In this document: piece after piece, positions 56,195-64,000 of the stretch
How the letters are laid out: every line of letters starts with the position of its first letter
Position numbering within the stretch: position 1 is the stretch's first letter
DNA from: Leptospiraceae bacterium
Lineage (GTDB): Bacteria; Spirochaetota; Leptospiria; Leptospirales; Leptospiraceae
DNA: 64,000 bases
Assembly: GCA_015075105.1 (NCBI GenBank)
Contig: JABTUZ010000001.1
Location: 507,001 to 571,000, forward strand
Direction of reading: 5' to 3'
The notes under the pieces: model-generated
What the model was told of the DNA's origin: nothing
What the model saw: the letters and a program-made list of their open reading frames with translations, nothing else
Database searches by the model: none
Program-made: the position numbers and the translations under genes

Positions 56195-58177
56195 ATTTCG
56201 GTTGCAGGTCGTGGAAGTGATTGGAATATAGCAATAACAAACTCAAAGAACTCAATAAGAAATACGCATTTCAGTTGCAGGTCGTGGAAGTGATTGGAAT
56301 ATAGAAATATACAATTAAATAAAAAAACAAGATTTACTATTTCAGTTGCAGGTCGTGGAAGTGATTGGAATATAGTTTAGGATATGCAAAAACATATTCT
56401 GAATTGTTATTTCAGTTGCAGGTCGTGGAAGTGATTGGAATATAGGGTAGAAAACCTTTAAGAAATTCAAATTCTTTAGATATTTCAGTTGCAGGTCGTG
56501 GAAGTGATTGGAATATAGTATGAATATCTCACTTGAGGAGCAGTCAGTAGTTCATTTCAGTTGCAGGTCGTGGAAGTGATTGGAATATAGTTATTTTTGG
56601 CATTTTCGAGTGCCGGAGACATAGATTTCAGTTGCAGGTCGTGGAAGTGATTGGAATATAGGGCGAAAGGAGCCGGTAAGACAATTGATAAGTATAGAGA
56701 TTTCAGTTGCAGGTCGTGGAAGTGATTGGAATATAGACAAATGTTTCAGCATTAAAAAAGAGAATGATGAATTTCAGTTGCAGGTCGTGGAAGTGATTGG
56801 AATATAGATTTATTTCTGCGGATATTTGAACCCTGATTTGTTTATTTCAGTTGCAGGTCGTGGAAGTGATTGGAATATAGGGACTATTGAGCGATCGGGG
56901 TTCTTATGACGCATCATTTCAGTTGCAGGTCGTGGAAGTGATTGGAATATAGATTTTTCATACATCCGGAATCCTGCCTGAGTGAAATTTCAGTTGCAGG
57001 TCGTGGAAGTGATTGGAATATAGCCAATTTTGCAGGGAAAATCAAAGCAGTTCTTCATTTCAGTTGCAGGTCGTGGAAGTGATTGGAATATAGAATAGGA
57101 GGAAGCCCCTGTCAAGGATTCAGCTTAGCAATTTCAGTTGCAGGTCGTGGAAGTGATTGGAATATAGCTATGTTATCTAGCTTTTTCAGGAATTGGAACT
57201 CATTTCAGTTGCAGGTCGTGGAAGTGATTGGAATATAGTTACCGATTGCTGCATTCCAATCGCATGAAAAACTGTATTTCAGTTGCAGGTCGTGGAAGTG
57301 ATTGGAATATAGGAATTCGACAATAGCGATCTATTCAGGTAGGAAGCATTTCAGTTGCAGGTCGTGGAAGTGATTGGAATATAGGCCATTAAAACGAAAA
57401 TATCTTTCAGAGATTTATATTTCAGTTGCAGGTCGTGGAAGTGATTGGAATATAGTTTCCACTGTATTGATAATCACAGGAGTATTGCTATTTCAGTTGC
57501 AGGTCGTGGAAGTGATTGGAATATAGTGTAATAGTTTCCCATTATCGAGCCAAAGTTTATGTGTATTTCAGTTGCAGGTCGTGGAAGTGATTGGAATATA
57601 GATTTTATACTTATCTCAGGCATGAGCAATGGACTAAATTTCAGTTGCAGGTCGTGGAAGTGATTGGAATATAGATTCTGGTGGTTTTTTCATTCGACCG
57701 GAATACAAACGATTTCAGTTGCAGGTCGTGGAAGTGATTGGAATATAGCAATGTCCCCGGTGCGGAATTCACGAGATCATTTAATTTCAGTTGCAGGTCG
57801 TGGAAGTGATTGGAATATAGTGATAATTGAAGATTTATGGGTTTTTGCAAACGGATTTCAGTTGCAGGTCGTGGAAGTGATTGGAATATAGGTAAAAGAA
57901 GGAATCGGAAAATTGATTCTAAACATTTCAGTTGCAGGTCGTGGAAGTGATTGGAATATAGCTAGTCAAAGCCTCTGCGGTGGATGCAGGCGCAACATTT
58001 CAGTTGCAGGTCGTGGAAGTGATTGGAATATAGACTGTAAAAGGGTGAGAAAAAATTGGAAATACATATTTCAGTTGCAGGTCGTGGAAGTGATTGGAAT
58101 ATAGTCCCATCGAAATTAAAATCTATTCCAAAACAAATACATTTCAGTTGCAGGTCGTGGAAGTGATTGGAATATAG
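56195..58177 (+). CRISPR. Type II-B CRISPR array, 28 repeats, 27 spacers
   Basis: Repeats are 37 nt, begin ATTTCAGTTGCAGG and end GTGATTGGAATATAG. All 28 are identical except the first (56195-56231), which has G for A at position 6. Spacers are all different, 33-38 nt. The repeat start resembles the Francisella novicida type II-B repeat (also 37 nt, starting TTTCAGTTGC at position 2); there this end follows the spacer in mature crRNA, so transcription here should be on the plus strand, opposite to the cas operon. The tracrRNA candidate has the same polarity. The array ends directly at an 18-bp hairpin. Confidence 0.99.
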
Positions 58178-58218
58178 TCCTCTCTGAAACCCTTATTTTT
58201 TAAGGGTTTCAGAGAGGA
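58178..58218. repeat. 18-bp perfect hairpin abutting the last repeat
   Basis: TCCTCTCTGAAACCCTTA (58178-58195), five T, then its exact complement (58201-58218). It starts on the first base after the array. The downstream tail has only a short T4, so it may terminate the array transcript, be a structural boundary, or be something else. Confidence 0.85.
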
Positions 58219-58241
58219 CAAATTTTCTAAAACTTCGAATT

Positions 58242-58271
58242 TTGAAAAATTGAAAAAATACTTGCTATTTT
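58242..58271 (+). promoter_or_regulatory. Candidate tracrRNA promoter
   Basis: TTGAAA (58242-58247), 18 bases, then TATTTT (58266-58271) preceded by TGC, an extended -10. It would start transcription near 58278, about 20 bases before the anti-repeat. It is flanked by CTTCGAA (58233-58239) and TTCGAAG (58271-58277), an inverted repeat. Confidence 0.45.
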
Positions 58272-58277
58272 TCGAAG

Positions 58278-58370
58278 ATTTTTTAAAAGTAAAATTACGA
58301 CCTAGCACTGAAAACAACCAAATCAAAGTTGGCTCTCCCTCTGCGTTAAGCATGGAGAGTTAATAATTTC
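58278..58370 (+). ncRNA. Candidate tracrRNA
   Basis: Anti-repeat at 58297-58313: ACGACCT (58297-58303) is complementary to repeat positions 12-18 and ACTGAAA (58307-58313) to positions 2-8, separated by a 3x3 internal loop. Downstream are structures expected in a tracrRNA tail: CAAC (58315-58318) with GTTG, and a stem CTCTCC (58333-58338)/GGAGAG (58354-58359) with an inner TGC/GCA, followed by a weakly T-rich stretch. The last stem reaches the cas4 stop codon (58360). Ends are estimates; no scaRNA-like second RNA was resolved. Confidence 0.75.
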
Positions 58371-58941
58371 TGTCATTACAAAAATTAATATATTCACACT
58401 GTAAACATTTTTCTGCGCTTGCAGAGCTATCTGGCAAAAGACCTGAATTTTTAATGTCTCTTATTGTAAGAATTGTATCTTTAAAAACAGCTATATCGTT
58501 ATCGTTGAATTTTATTTCAATCATTTTGGCATTTTTACCGGAAATAATAAACCCTGAGTTCATTTCTAAAGAATACATTTCTTTCGCAGAAACCCCATAT
58601 CCAATTAGCTGAAAAAATATTCCTTTTGAAATAGATTTAAAATTCATTTTAAACTCAACAGGGAAGACACAGTTTCCTGAAAAAATAATTGCATCTGCAA
58701 TTCCATAAATCTGAAGATCATTGGAGTGAACTTTTACTTTATATTGAATTTGATAATCGCTCGAAAATTTTTTTAATAATTTTTTTTTCAGAAGAGATTC
58801 TCTTTTATTATGATAGGCTTCTCCTTGCTCCATCCAGATATTTTCTCTTATAGGCTGAATTTGATTTGCACTGTACCAAGGAATTCTTGGACAAAAAAAA
58901 TATTGCCTAATTTCTGATATAGTAATATTGTCTTCAAACAT
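58360..58941 (-). CDS. cas4: CRISPR-associated exonuclease Cas4
   Basis: 193 residues, RecB-family nuclease with an Fe-S cluster. First cysteine in RQYFFCPRIPWY, the other three in EKCLQCEYINFC near the C-terminus. The nuclease core has GEAYHNKR (His), GIADAII (Asp) and FPVEFKM (Glu-x-Lys). It trims prespacers and helps select PAMs and orientation during adaptation. A Cas4 in a cas9 locus is the defining mark of subtype II-B. Last gene of the operon; start overlaps the cas2 stop by one base. Confidence 0.95.
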   Translation of the reverse strand: MFEDNITISEIRQYFFCPRIPWYSANQIQPIRENIWMEQGEAYHNKRESLLKKKLLKKFSSDYQIQYKVKVHSNDLQIYGIADAIIFSGNCVFPVEFKMNFKSISKGIFFQLIGYGVSAKEMYSLEMNSGFIISGKNAKMIEIKFNDNDIAVFKDTILTIRDIKNSGLLPDSSASAEKCLQCEYINFCNDRNY

Positions 58942-59231
58942 TATACTATCTCATAGTCTCTTTCTTGAAAATTTTTTACGTCTTTATATCCAAAACTATA
59001 TTCGATTGCCTGTTTAGAAAAATTTGTCTTAACCAAAAAAGCTCTATCGAATTCTTTATCTAATATTTCTGTGAAAATTCTTTTAATCGAGCTTATCTCT
59101 GCATTCAAGACTCTTCCCCAAAATACCGATTCTTGAATATTAGAAAGTCCCATATCTTTCAACTCTTTCACTAACTTCCTTCTACTTTTATTTGAGCTTA
59201 TGTCATAACAAACGATTATTTCAATATACAT
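58941..59231 (-). CDS. cas2: CRISPR-associated protein Cas2
   Basis: 96 residues, ferredoxin-like fold; IEIIVCYDISSNKSRRKLVK with the conserved strand-end Asp, and QESVFWGRV. It forms the Cas1-Cas2 integrase core. Three bases after cas1, overlapping cas4 by one base. Confidence 0.95.
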   Translation of the reverse strand: MYIEIIVCYDISSNKSRRKLVKELKDMGLSNIQESVFWGRVLNAEISSIKRIFTEILDKEFDRAFLVKTNFSKQAIEYSFGYKDVKNFQERDYEIV

Positions 59232-59234
59232 AAG

Positions 59235-60230
59235 TCACCATTTGAAGCGAATAGATTTATATTTTTTCTTGCCGTAAATAAAACTACAAAGCCTATACAC
59301 TTGTCTTTGAAGTATTGTTTCTAATTTTAATTTTTTTCCAGAAAACTGATATTTCTTTGAAAAAGTTTCATGGATTTCTTCTATTAATCTTTTTTTAATT
59401 TCTACTGTTAGTATTTTCTCTTTGTTAAAAATATGCCTTAACTTAATTACACTTCTATCGACGACCCATGCTCTGTATTCTTCCATAATATCTAAAATGA
59501 GGGAAGGTCTCCCGGGTCTTTCTACATGGTAAAACCCCAAATAAGGCTCTAAACCAGACTTAATTACTGCATTCCAGATATACGACATTAAAATCGAATA
59601 TCCAAAATTTAAAGATTGATTCGTAACATCCAATGCCCCTCTCCCCGTTCTTGATTGAAAACTTTCTGGCAATAACTCGGATATTCTTAAAGATTGAAAA
59701 TAAAAATGGGCAGCGCTTCCTTCAAAACCCATAAGTTTCTCTTTCCAATTAGAAAATTTTAGCCATTCTGTATTTTTTAACTCAGTTATAGATTTTTCTA
59801 TTCCTTGGATTGATTTATTCAAAGATTCTTTTTTTTCCATTTCTAAATTTTTAGATTTTAAAAAGTACAACAAAACTGCTCTTTGACTATGCAATTTTCC
59901 TTGAACAATTTTTAAGCAAAGCTCTGCAACTCTCTCAGTCTCAGCAAATTGAAATTGTTTTTTTCTTAGTTCAACTACAGCGTGTTGTCTTATTCCTGAA
60001 AGTGATAATATAGGAATTGACCGAAAATCTAAAATAAAAAATGAAACTCCCCTCAGTGATAGTTCCTGTAATAAGTTAGAAGAAAACGATGTTCCCGATC
60101 CGGCAACTTGTACTGATTTAAGTTTTGAAATCGGGTAATCACCAATTATTGTGTTTTTTTCTTTTATGATTAACCTTTTACTCTCCAAGCCAATAAAGCA
60201 ACCATTAGTAAGAACAGTGAGGTGTCTCAT
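59235..60230 (-). CDS. cas1: CRISPR-associated integrase Cas1
   Basis: 331 residues. N-terminal beta domain (about 1-80) then the helical catalytic domain with the metal ligands: Glu in GFEGSAAHFYF, His in LGFYHVERPGRPSLILDIME and the following Asp/Glu. Together with Cas2 it integrates new spacers. Sequence layout resembles Cas1 of type I systems, as known for II-B. Its ATG overlaps the cas9 stop by four bases. Confidence 0.96.
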   Translation of the reverse strand: MRHLTVLTNGCFIGLESKRLIIKEKNTIIGDYPISKLKSVQVAGSGTSFSSNLLQELSLRGVSFFILDFRSIPILSLSGIRQHAVVELRKKQFQFAETERVAELCLKIVQGKLHSQRAVLLYFLKSKNLEMEKKESLNKSIQGIEKSITELKNTEWLKFSNWKEKLMGFEGSAAHFYFQSLRISELLPESFQSRTGRGALDVTNQSLNFGYSILMSYIWNAVIKSGLEPYLGFYHVERPGRPSLILDIMEEYRAWVVDRSVIKLRHIFNKEKILTVEIKKRLIEEIHETFSKKYQFSGKKLKLETILQRQVYRLCSFIYGKKKYKSIRFKW

Positions 60231-63200
60231 AAATTAATTTTTTCTCCTTTGTCATACAAATTTTTTAAGGAAGAAGGGAAACCATTTACCGTGTATTCTA
60301 ATTTCACTTCGGTTTGATTTATATGCAAAATTTTAATAAAATCTCTTTGGTCAGCAATTTCCTTTTTTAAAAAATCACTTAAATTTTGAAAATCATCAGA
60401 GTCCTTTTTACCGGAAGTTTTTAGTTTGTAAAATTCAAGTTTTGAAGAATTAGAGGCAAAGACTATCTCATCAAAGTTTTTTCTTTGAATGATTACTTGC
60501 AAATAACATCTGGACTTAGTACCGGGTGCCATATCAATCGATACAATACCTGCTTTTTGTTGGTCATCTGAAATTTGTAATTTTCTCCATTCGTCAAAAT
60601 ATACAATTTCTTGGTAACTTCCTTTTTCTTCTAATTTGTACGGAGTTACATTTTTAGAATTGTAAATGGGATGAAGCACACTATTTTTAAAATTAATATT
60701 TTCTGACTCTTTCGAGAATCCTAAATTTTGTGTTTCTCCTTCATGTATTTGATAGACAAAATTATTGAATGGGTCTTTACGACGAATTCTAAACCCTCCC
60801 GAAGGCTCTTTTTTAATAGGCAGAGAAAGCTTTCTGGATGTTTTACCATGTCTATTTGGATTTTTTATTTTTTCCTCATGAAAATACTTTTTGGCAATTT
60901 CAATTTTCTTTTCCGGGTCTTTCTCTGTTTTAAGAAGTAGGCTAAGTTTCTTCCATTCGTCTAAGTAAGGCATCTGAATTTCAAATTCCGAAATTTTTTC
61001 TTTACCGATTTTTACAATAAATTTTTCTTTTGAATTTACTTCCGGGGGAGTAAAATTTCCTTTGTCGTCAAATATGTTTTTATTTTGGGTCATATACCTC
61101 AAAGATTCTAAATAATTTCCTATTTCATCTTCTTTAGGACATCTTTGAAGATACTCTTTTGCTTTATCTCGGTGTATTTTTAAAATAGAATACTTTGGAT
61201 TTTTTTCTAGTTTTAAGTAGTGTTCAAGATTTTCTGTTACAGGGTTGGATTTATACAGCAGGAAAGGTTTTAACTTTTCAAACACTATTTGGTTAAATTT
61301 TTTATCTATAAATTTACCGGACTTTTTGCCTGTAAATCCAAACCGAATTCCTTTTTCATTTACTAATATACTTAAAAATCTTTCTGAAAACATCCCTGCT
61401 TTAAATAAGGAGGAACTTTCTGGGTTTTCTTTTCTGTACTTTAATTTTCTTTTAATATTTTTGATTTTTATTTCTTCCGGTAAAAGACTCTCTAACCATT
61501 TCCCGTCTTCGATAGTATTATCTTTAATCAATGGACTTTTTAGAGATAGTCTTCCAAGTGAGCTTAGGGTTAGAGCATGAGCAAATACCATTGTAGCGTC
61601 CACTATATGGCTTGGCTCAGGTTGATTTTCCTGTTTTTCATAGTTTGGATTCAATGTTGAAAGTTTTTTTCGATAACCACTTAATGCAAAGTCGTCTTCC
61701 CTAGTTCCAAAATAATAAGGTAAAATCTTAACTTCTGATTTTGGATACTTTTTTTGAATTTGTTTTTGTAATTCCCTTTTTAATAGTTTAAACAACCAAA
61801 CCTGTGTTCCATTTACCAAAGCTCTGGAATGGGTTTGTAGATTTCCACTCACTCTATTTCTTAGATCATCGTCAAACATCGCCAACTTAAAACAAAGTCT
61901 CTCAAAGTTTTCTAACCTGTCAGGAATGATAAATTTTTGAGAAATTATTTTATTTTTCTCTACTACTTTATCTATACAATTTTTAATTTTTTCTTTTACC
62001 TTGGGAACTTCACTTGTCTTAAAATGTTTATTCAAGAAGTTTTCATGTATATTTTTTAAGGAGTATAATTTGTTTCCTTTTTTTTGATTTCCCATCTGAC
62101 TTGTATAGATTAGATTTAACTCTGAATTGAATACAGTCCCGATTGTTTTTGAGCGAGGGTAGATATGGTCGATTTCTCCATTTTTTCCGATCTTCTCACC
62201 TGTATAAGGGCACAAGCCGCCAGAATCCTTTTTAATCCTTTCTTCTTTTGAAATTAGTCTATCATGAAATTTTTCTATTCCTCTTTTAACTTTTTCTTTT
62301 GCCTTTTTAGAAGCTCCTTTTAAATTATTTAATTCTTCAGTAAATGAAAATTGGTTATTTTCCATTAAAATTGGTATTTCCAAATTGTCTCCATTTTGAA
62401 AGTGACTTTCTAATTGACTGAATTTTTCTTTTGTAATTTCGATGGACAGTCTTTTTAAGATTCGGTCGAGTTGTCCGTCAAAGGGTCTCCCCGTGTCGGA
62501 CGTTAGTTGTGTTGCATTTGCCGAATCCATGATGATTTCTCCTCTCCATGAATTTTCTTTTTGGCAGGCAAAGCAAATATTGGAAAACCCGTGCTGTTCT
62601 CCGTCTATAATATTAGAAAGCTGTGCAAGAGAAAATGGATTTTCAAACCTTGAAACTTGTGTCTGATTAAAAGAAAAATGTTTTCCTATTATTTCGGAAA
62701 TGAGAGTTACCTTTTCGTGGATAGAAACAAACTCTTTATAATCATCTAAGTTTCTATGTAGGTTTTCTATATATCTCTCACTTTTTTCTGAACGTATTTT
62801 TTCTTCTATGTCAGATTTAAGAATTTTAAAAGATTCGTTAAGCTCTACATTATTGGATTTAGAAATTGCGTAGAGTCTTTTCTCGAATCCAGAATAGTAT
62901 TCACTAAAAAGATTTCCGTATTTTTTCCTGTAATCCTCAATTCCTTTGCACAAGGATTTTACGGTTGACTTTCCTTTTACGCTTGTCATCCATACTTTCT
63001 CAATGAATTTTTGCATTTCCTCTTCATTGAGTTTTATTCCTAGTATTTGTGAGACTAATTCTTTTTTAGATTTAGATTTGTGTCTTGGTTTTGATTCACA
63101 TTTTTGCAGCATGGATGAATTTTCATTCCAATAGCCGGCCCTTGCTTCTTGAATTTCTCTATAGAAACTATTTGCTATGTTAAACAGAAGTTCAATTTGG

Positions 63201-64000
63201 GATTCAGAAAGGATTGATTTTAATCTATTCAAACCATCTTCGGCTAATTTTAACTCATTTTTTGAATACTTATTGTTTAACTCTTCATTGGTTAAAGACT
63301 TCATTCTCACATTTTGTCGAATTTTGAAATTATCAAGACTGATCGATTTTTCTAAAATTCTTTGCAGTGAAATCGATTCTGTACAAATAGATAGATTAGA
63401 ATTTCCAGACTTATATCTTTCTATCAGTTCCGGAATATTGATTAACCCATAATCATCTTTCTTTTCTCTTAAAATTATGTTTGTAACTTCTTTCCAACCA
63501 GAATAATTTTGGTTTAATATTTTTTCTGAAAGGAGCAAATTTTGACACTTTGGAGGTCTGCGGTTATTTTGGTCTTCGTAAGGTGGAATTGTAGTTTCTG
63601 GACTATTTTCAAAAAAGAGAAGAAAAATATCTTTGTTTTCTTTTTCAGCTTGATAAATAAGTCTATACTGATTTTCTTTTTCAGTTGAGTCTTTTTTGAT
63701 ATGCCAGCTTTTTAACCATAATATAAAATATTTTTTTAATCTGTCTTTATCCCAGTAATCTTTTTCTGACATTTTTTTATCATTAAAATATTTTCTAAGA
63801 ACCCTTAATTGTAGGTTAGATATATGTCCGATTAGTTTGTAAAATTCCTCTAAGGAAATTTTTTTCTTTGCCGAAGATAGTAATTCCTCTATGGGTTTTT
63901 TCTTTGGAGAAAAATCAGGATCATCTTCGTCTAATTGAAACTCTTTTAGATCTAAATAGATCTCTTCAAAATACTTTTTTCTGTGCTTATTCCCTAATTC
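60227..64000 (-). CDS. cas9: CRISPR-associated endonuclease Cas9, type II-B (5' end beyond window)
   Basis: The frame is open from the right edge; 1257 residues are visible and the ATG at 63772 is internal, because the codons upstream of it continue the protein (NKHRKKYFEE, LRVLRKYFND match the Francisella novicida Cas9 pattern). PPYEDQNNRRPPKCQN is a II-B hallmark. Counting from the edge: RuvC-II Glu in IPILMENNQF (about 547), HNH motif CPYTGEKI...EIDHIYPRS with His 612 and GNQKKGN, and RuvC-III SHIVDA with His 798. A zinc-finger-like CFAC precedes RuvC-II. RuvC-I and bridge helix (about 300 residues) lie outside. crRNA/tracrRNA-guided double-strand DNA cleavage is expected. First gene of the operon. 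Confidence 0.96.
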   Translation of the reverse strand, partial: ELGNKHRKKYFEEIYLDLKEFQLDEDDPDFSPKKKPIEELLSSAKKKISLEEFYKLIGHISNLQLRVLRKYFNDKKMSEKDYWDKDRLKKYFILWLKSWHIKKDSTEKENQYRLIYQAEKENKDIFLLFFENSPETTIPPYEDQNNRRPPKCQNLLLSEKILNQNYSGWKEVTNIILREKKDDYGLINIPELIERYKSGNSNLSICTESISLQRILEKSISLDNFKIRQNVRMKSLTNEELNNKYSKNELKLAEDGLNRLKSILSESQIELLFNIANSFYREIQEARAGYWNENSSMLQKCESKPRHKSKSKKELVSQILGIKLNEEEMQKFIEKVWMTSVKGKSTVKSLCKGIEDYRKKYGNLFSEYYSGFEKRLYAISKSNNVELNESFKILKSDIEEKIRSEKSERYIENLHRNLDDYKEFVSIHEKVTLISEIIGKHFSFNQTQVSRFENPFSLAQLSNIIDGEQHGFSNICFACQKENSWRGEIIMDSANATQLTSDTGRPFDGQLDRILKRLSIEITKEKFSQLESHFQNGDNLEIPILMENNQFSFTEELNNLKGASKKAKEKVKRGIEKFHDRLISKEERIKKDSGGLCPYTGEKIGKNGEIDHIYPRSKTIGTVFNSELNLIYTSQMGNQKKGNKLYSLKNIHENFLNKHFKTSEVPKVKEKIKNCIDKVVEKNKIISQKFIIPDRLENFERLCFKLAMFDDDLRNRVSGNLQTHSRALVNGTQVWLFKLLKRELQKQIQKKYPKSEVKILPYYFGTREDDFALSGYRKKLSTLNPNYEKQENQPEPSHIVDATMVFAHALTLSSLGRLSLKSPLIKDNTIEDGKWLESLLPEEIKIKNIKRKLKYRKENPESSSLFKAGMFSERFLSILVNEKGIRFGFTGKKSGKFIDKKFNQIVFEKLKPFLLYKSNPVTENLEHYLKLEKNPKYSILKIHRDKAKEYLQRCPKEDEIGNYLESLRYMTQNKNIFDDKGNFTPPEVNSKEKFIVKIGKEKISEFEIQMPYLDEWKKLSLLLKTEKDPEKKIEIAKKYFHEEKIKNPNRHGKTSRKLSLPIKKEPSGGFRIRRKDPFNNFVYQIHEGETQNLGFSKESENINFKNSVLHPIYNSKNVTPYKLEEKGSYQEIVYFDEWRKLQISDDQQKAGIVSIDMAPGTKSRCYLQVIIQRKNFDEIVFASNSSKLEFYKLKTSGKKDSDDFQNLSDFLKKEIADQRDFIKILHINQTEVKLEYTVNGFPSSLKNLYDKGEKINL

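Noticed and set aside
57641-58104. Open frames of 60-75 codons running through the CRISPR array on both strands
   Set aside because: They are repeat-spacer units read in frame (the repeat encodes the same short peptide each time) and have no start signals.
58178-58218. Calling the hairpin an ordinary Rho-independent terminator
   Set aside because: The stem is perfect but is not followed at once by a T run on either strand.
63769-63772. ATG at 63772 as the Cas9 start, giving 1181 residues
   Set aside because: The frame stays open upstream to the window edge and the upstream residues still match II-B Cas9.
58941-64000. Subtype II-C assignment (cas9-cas1-cas2 only)
   Set aside because: cas4 is present and overlapping, and the Cas9 motifs are of the Francisella type, so II-B.

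Overview
The window reads as a chromosomal segment of a low-GC spirochaete of the Leptospiraceae. The clearest pointers are a DUF1554 lipoprotein (a family described essentially from Leptospira), an unusual abundance of class III adenylate/guanylate cyclases (four genes), many lipoproteins with late lipobox cysteines, a 7TMR-DISM type histidine kinase, and futalosine-pathway MqnA. No rRNA or tRNA gene was recognised. The family assignment is an inference from gene content; species cannot be read.

Left part (1-40 kb) is housekeeping. It opens inside nuoH and continues through nuoJKLMN (proton-pumping membrane arm of complex I), closed by a hairpin terminator. Then come a CitE-like lyase, a solitary sufB followed by rlmN, cheR, mqnA, a cyclase, glgC, a purC-purS-purQ cluster, an RsbU-type phosphatase, ccmABC (heme export for cytochrome c), a TPR protein, a flavin reductase, a PerR-like regulator, mutL, an RNase Z-like hydrolase, an MFS transporter, serA, a release-factor-like protein, a B-family DNA polymerase with two small unknown partners, a YedK/SRAP protein, a short-chain dehydrogenase, lipA, a thioredoxin-like lipoprotein, thiolase, acyl-CoA synthetase and a two-component pair.

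Middle part (40.8-55.3 kb) is a plastic signalling region. A perfect 512-bp direct repeat (40822-41333 and 44078-44589) brackets about 2.7 kb holding a decayed type IIG restriction-modification gene, a BrnT/BrnA toxin-antitoxin pair and a small exported protein. The right copy of the repeat is the 5' part of an intact histidine kinase gene; the left copy is a truncated duplicate. The kinase leads an operon with a receiver protein and a receiver-cyclase, followed by a 1215-residue membrane/GAF/cyclase protein and a hemerythrin-cyclase fusion. A family of short C5/G5 palindromes sits in the intergenic gaps here.

Right part (55.3-64 kb) is a type II-B CRISPR-Cas9 locus: cas9 (running off the right edge), cas1, cas2 and cas4 on the minus strand, and a 28-repeat array on the other side. 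A tracrRNA gene can be recognised between cas4 and the array from a 7+7 bp anti-repeat. One perfect repeat lies alone 808 bp left of the array, cut off from it by a HigB/HigA toxin-antitoxin module. Array, tracrRNA and cas operon give one complete interference system, apart from the Cas9 N-terminus beyond the window.
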